NCBI GenBank assembly: GCA_017303415.1 | Contig: JAFLBJ010000001.1 | Coordinates: 1,550,001 to 1,614,000 of the forward strand | Length of the DNA stretch: 64,000 bases | Direction of reading: 5' to 3' | Origin: Chitinophagales bacterium | GTDB lineage: Bacteria > Bacteroidota > Bacteroidia > Chitinophagales > Chitinophagaceae | Shown: positions 62,960 to 64,000 of the stretch, piece after piece | How the letters are laid out: each line of letters opens with the position of its first letter | Numbering within the stretch: the stretch's first letter is position 1 | Notes under the pieces: generated by a model | Database searches by the model: none | What the model saw: the letters and a program-made list of their open reading frames with translations, nothing else | Told to the model about the DNA's origin: nothing | Program-made: the position numbers and the translations under genes

Positions 62960-63475
62960 TCAAAATGAGTTACGATTTTGTTTTATGTACTCAATGTTGA
63001 GCTCATATAAATTGTCCTCGTACTTATAAAACGCTTGGTCAAGCTGTTCCCATACCTCGTTTGCCGTGTCTTCAATTTGTTCTAATATTTCTTGTCGGTT
63101 GGCTCTGTTTTTAGGAACAACAGAGCTGGGAAATTGGTCAATGGCTTGTTGCAAAATGTCTGCAGTCTTGTTAGCATTAATTGTCCGCAATGAAGTTATT
63201 GTCTCATGTGCAAAGTCGCCACTGGAGTTGTAGAAGTATTGGTTAAAACCACCATTATTTATTTCCCTTTCAATATTTTGGTTGAAATAAAAATGTTTTT
63301 GCGGTTCTGTTAAACGGTCTAATGCGTCACCGTATGAACAAAGTTTACAAACGTAATTGTCAATTTCAATGATTGCGTTATTGGTGTTTGGTGATGAAAG
63401 TAAAGTGTCAATGTCAGGCTTATTGTCGTCCTGATTTTTGCTGTCGCCGCCAAATAGTTTCTTAAAAAAGCTCAT
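62960..63475 (-). CDS. DUF4375/DMP19-like protein, cassette 11
   Basis: This 171-residue protein has an MSFFKKLFGGDSK start shared in style with two other cassettes. The core (about 60-150) has NREINNGGFNQYFYNSSGDFAHETITSL, the hallmark of DMP19/DUF4375 proteins, often immunity or DNA-mimic related. A C-terminal acidic helix (ANEVWEQLDQAFYKYEDNLY) follows. It is flanked by a 13-base perfect inverted pair, the clearest cassette boundary in the window. Confidence 0.82.
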   Translation of the reverse strand: MSFFKKLFGGDSKNQDDNKPDIDTLLSSPNTNNAIIEIDNYVCKLCSYGDALDRLTEPQKHFYFNQNIEREINNGGFNQYFYNSSGDFAHETITSLRTINANKTADILQQAIDQFPSSVVPKNRANRQEILEQIEDTANEVWEQLDQAFYKYEDNLYELNIEYIKQNRNSF

Positions 63476-63501
63476 AGTAGTAGTGAGGTTCGTTAGGGTT
63501 A

Positions 63502-63698
63502 CCTACAACGTCAGGGCTTGGCGTTGTGACGATATTCCTGGTTGGGTATGCTGGATATATTACCGAGTTAATGTATGAAGATCAAAATACAAACTAAAGG
63601 TGGGCATTATTCTTCAGTTGGACATGTGTCCGATTAATTATTATGATGATCTCGTCATATTCATAAAGCCAGTATATTATAAATCCCCTTGTTACTGG
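63502..63698 (-). repeat. attC-like site 11 (partly degraded)
   Basis: CCTACAACG, TCA, GGGCTTGGCGTTGTGACG is intact on the left; on the right the L-type box has decayed (AGCCAGTATATTATAAATCCCC) before GTTACTGG. The centre keeps AATGTATGAAGATCAAAATA. Confidence 0.68.
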
Positions 63699-63783
63699 GA
63701 GTTTAGTCATTCGACGTTGAGCCAATTTTCGAATTTGCTAAACAAGGTTAATTGTGGCACCTATTAAAGGCTTAAAAAAGCAT

Positions 63784-64000
63784 TTACTTTTTTGCCAGCA
63801 ATTGATAGGATACCAGTACAAATCCTAAGCACGCCAATATAGGTGTCCAAAATCGAAAAGGGATAAAGAATAGTTTGTTTTGGTCACCGCCTGCAATTGT
63901 AAGTTGGTCAAAAATTCGTGTTCCTTTGTTCTCGGATTTCAGTTTATTAAAATACTCTGCAAATAATTTAATAACTACTGCAGAGAAAAGAAATGAAATA
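63784..64000 (-). CDS. membrane protein C-terminus (partial, runs off window)
   Basis: An open frame enters from the right edge and stops with TAA at 63786-63784. The 71 visible residues include a hydrophilic stretch (NKLKSENKGTRIFDQ). A C-terminal membrane helix, PILACLGFVLVSYQL, follows, ending LLAKK. Its family cannot be told. It probably belongs to the next cassette. Confidence 0.6.
   Translation of the reverse strand, partial: ISFLFSAVVIKLFAEYFNKLKSENKGTRIFDQLTIAGGDQNKLFFIPFRFWTPILACLGFVLVSYQLLAKK

Larger units (their letters stand above)
53915..63783 (-). mobile_element. chromosomal integron-like cassette array
   Basis: At least twelve cassette-like units lie in tandem. All genes are on the minus strand, and the units are separated by attC-like elements that share boxes and a conserved centre. 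Each gene is bracketed by a private inverted pair (GTTxxxx ... xxxxAAC). This is expected because a cassette's inverse core pairs with its own core in the circular form. Examples are GTTGTATGC/GCATACAAC (59891, 60683) and a 13-base match at 62935 and 63497. No integrase is in view; cassette orientation places it to the right of the window. The right limit is not reached, since the partial gene at 63784 probably belongs to the next cassette. Confidence 0.78.

Noticed and set aside
53915..63783. Repeats of the cassette region as a CRISPR array or insertion sequences
   Set aside because: The elements are 62-201 bp, imperfect, alternate with whole genes and contain no transposase. There are no short regular spacers or target-site duplications.
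63784..64000. The integron integrase at the right edge
   Set aside because: The visible end is a membrane helix with a short tail and none of the tyrosine recombinase motifs, so the integrase is not in view.

Overview
This window is chromosomal DNA from a member of the Bacteroidota, most likely the Chitinophagaceae or a close relative. Four things point there. One protein carries a C-terminal type IX secretion sorting domain. The gene set includes bamD, rpoZ, coaBC and the DUF4835 and DUF4296 proteins. Promoters match the Bacteroidota pattern (TTTG, 19 bases, TAnnTTTG). Lipoprotein signals are abundant and Shine-Dalgarno sequences are not evident. No rRNA, tRNA, CRISPR array, transposase or prophage was recognised.

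Positions 1-33 kb look like ordinary housekeeping chromosome. In order they hold: a truncated GT39-like glycosyltransferase; an Lhr-like helicase and a di-haem cytochrome; guaA; a periplasmic binding protein and a GIN-domain lipoprotein; penicillin-binding protein 1C divergent from a 1805-residue alpha-2-macroglobulin; an RNA-binding RRM protein; rpsF-rpsR-rplI; a 1518-residue secreted endonuclease/exonuclease/phosphatase-family protein; recJ and a polyprenyl synthetase; an OmpA-family porin with a near-perfect promoter; bamD-rpoZ-coaBC-DUF4835-DUF4296; and a two-subunit CoA transferase. Several gaps carry long hairpins built from short iterated words.

Positions 33-40 kb form a signalling cluster. 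It contains a membrane protein, histidine kinase and response regulator operon, three further NarL-type regulators without kinases, a cysteine-rich exported protein, and two unusually long gaps with nested inverted repeats. Positions 40-54 kb are a mixed accessory set: oxidoreductases, VOC proteins, a serine hydrolase, a CCC1/VIT1 transporter, esterase, lipoproteins, and an M24 peptidase-like protein.

Positions 53.9-63.8 kb are the most notable region. Every gene lies on the minus strand, the DNA is visibly AT-richer, and most genes are small and unfamiliar. They are separated by about eleven related elements of 62-201 bp. Each element begins (plus strand) with an AAC-ended box and a TTGGCG-like box, and ends with a CGCCAA-like box and a GTT-started box. 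Each gene is also bounded by its own short inverted pair (GTTxxxx and xxxxAAC) that changes from gene to gene. In one case 13 of 13 bases match. That is the layout of integron gene cassettes with attC sites. I therefore read this as a chromosomal (sedentary) integron cassette array. The integrase is not in the window and would be expected to the right of 64,000. Cassette cargo includes a SMI1/KNR4-like protein, a putative HExxH metallopeptidase, an AHSA1-like protein, a HEAT-like protein, KptA RNA 2'-phosphotransferase, a GldM-like protein, a DUF1871-like protein and a DUF4375-like protein.
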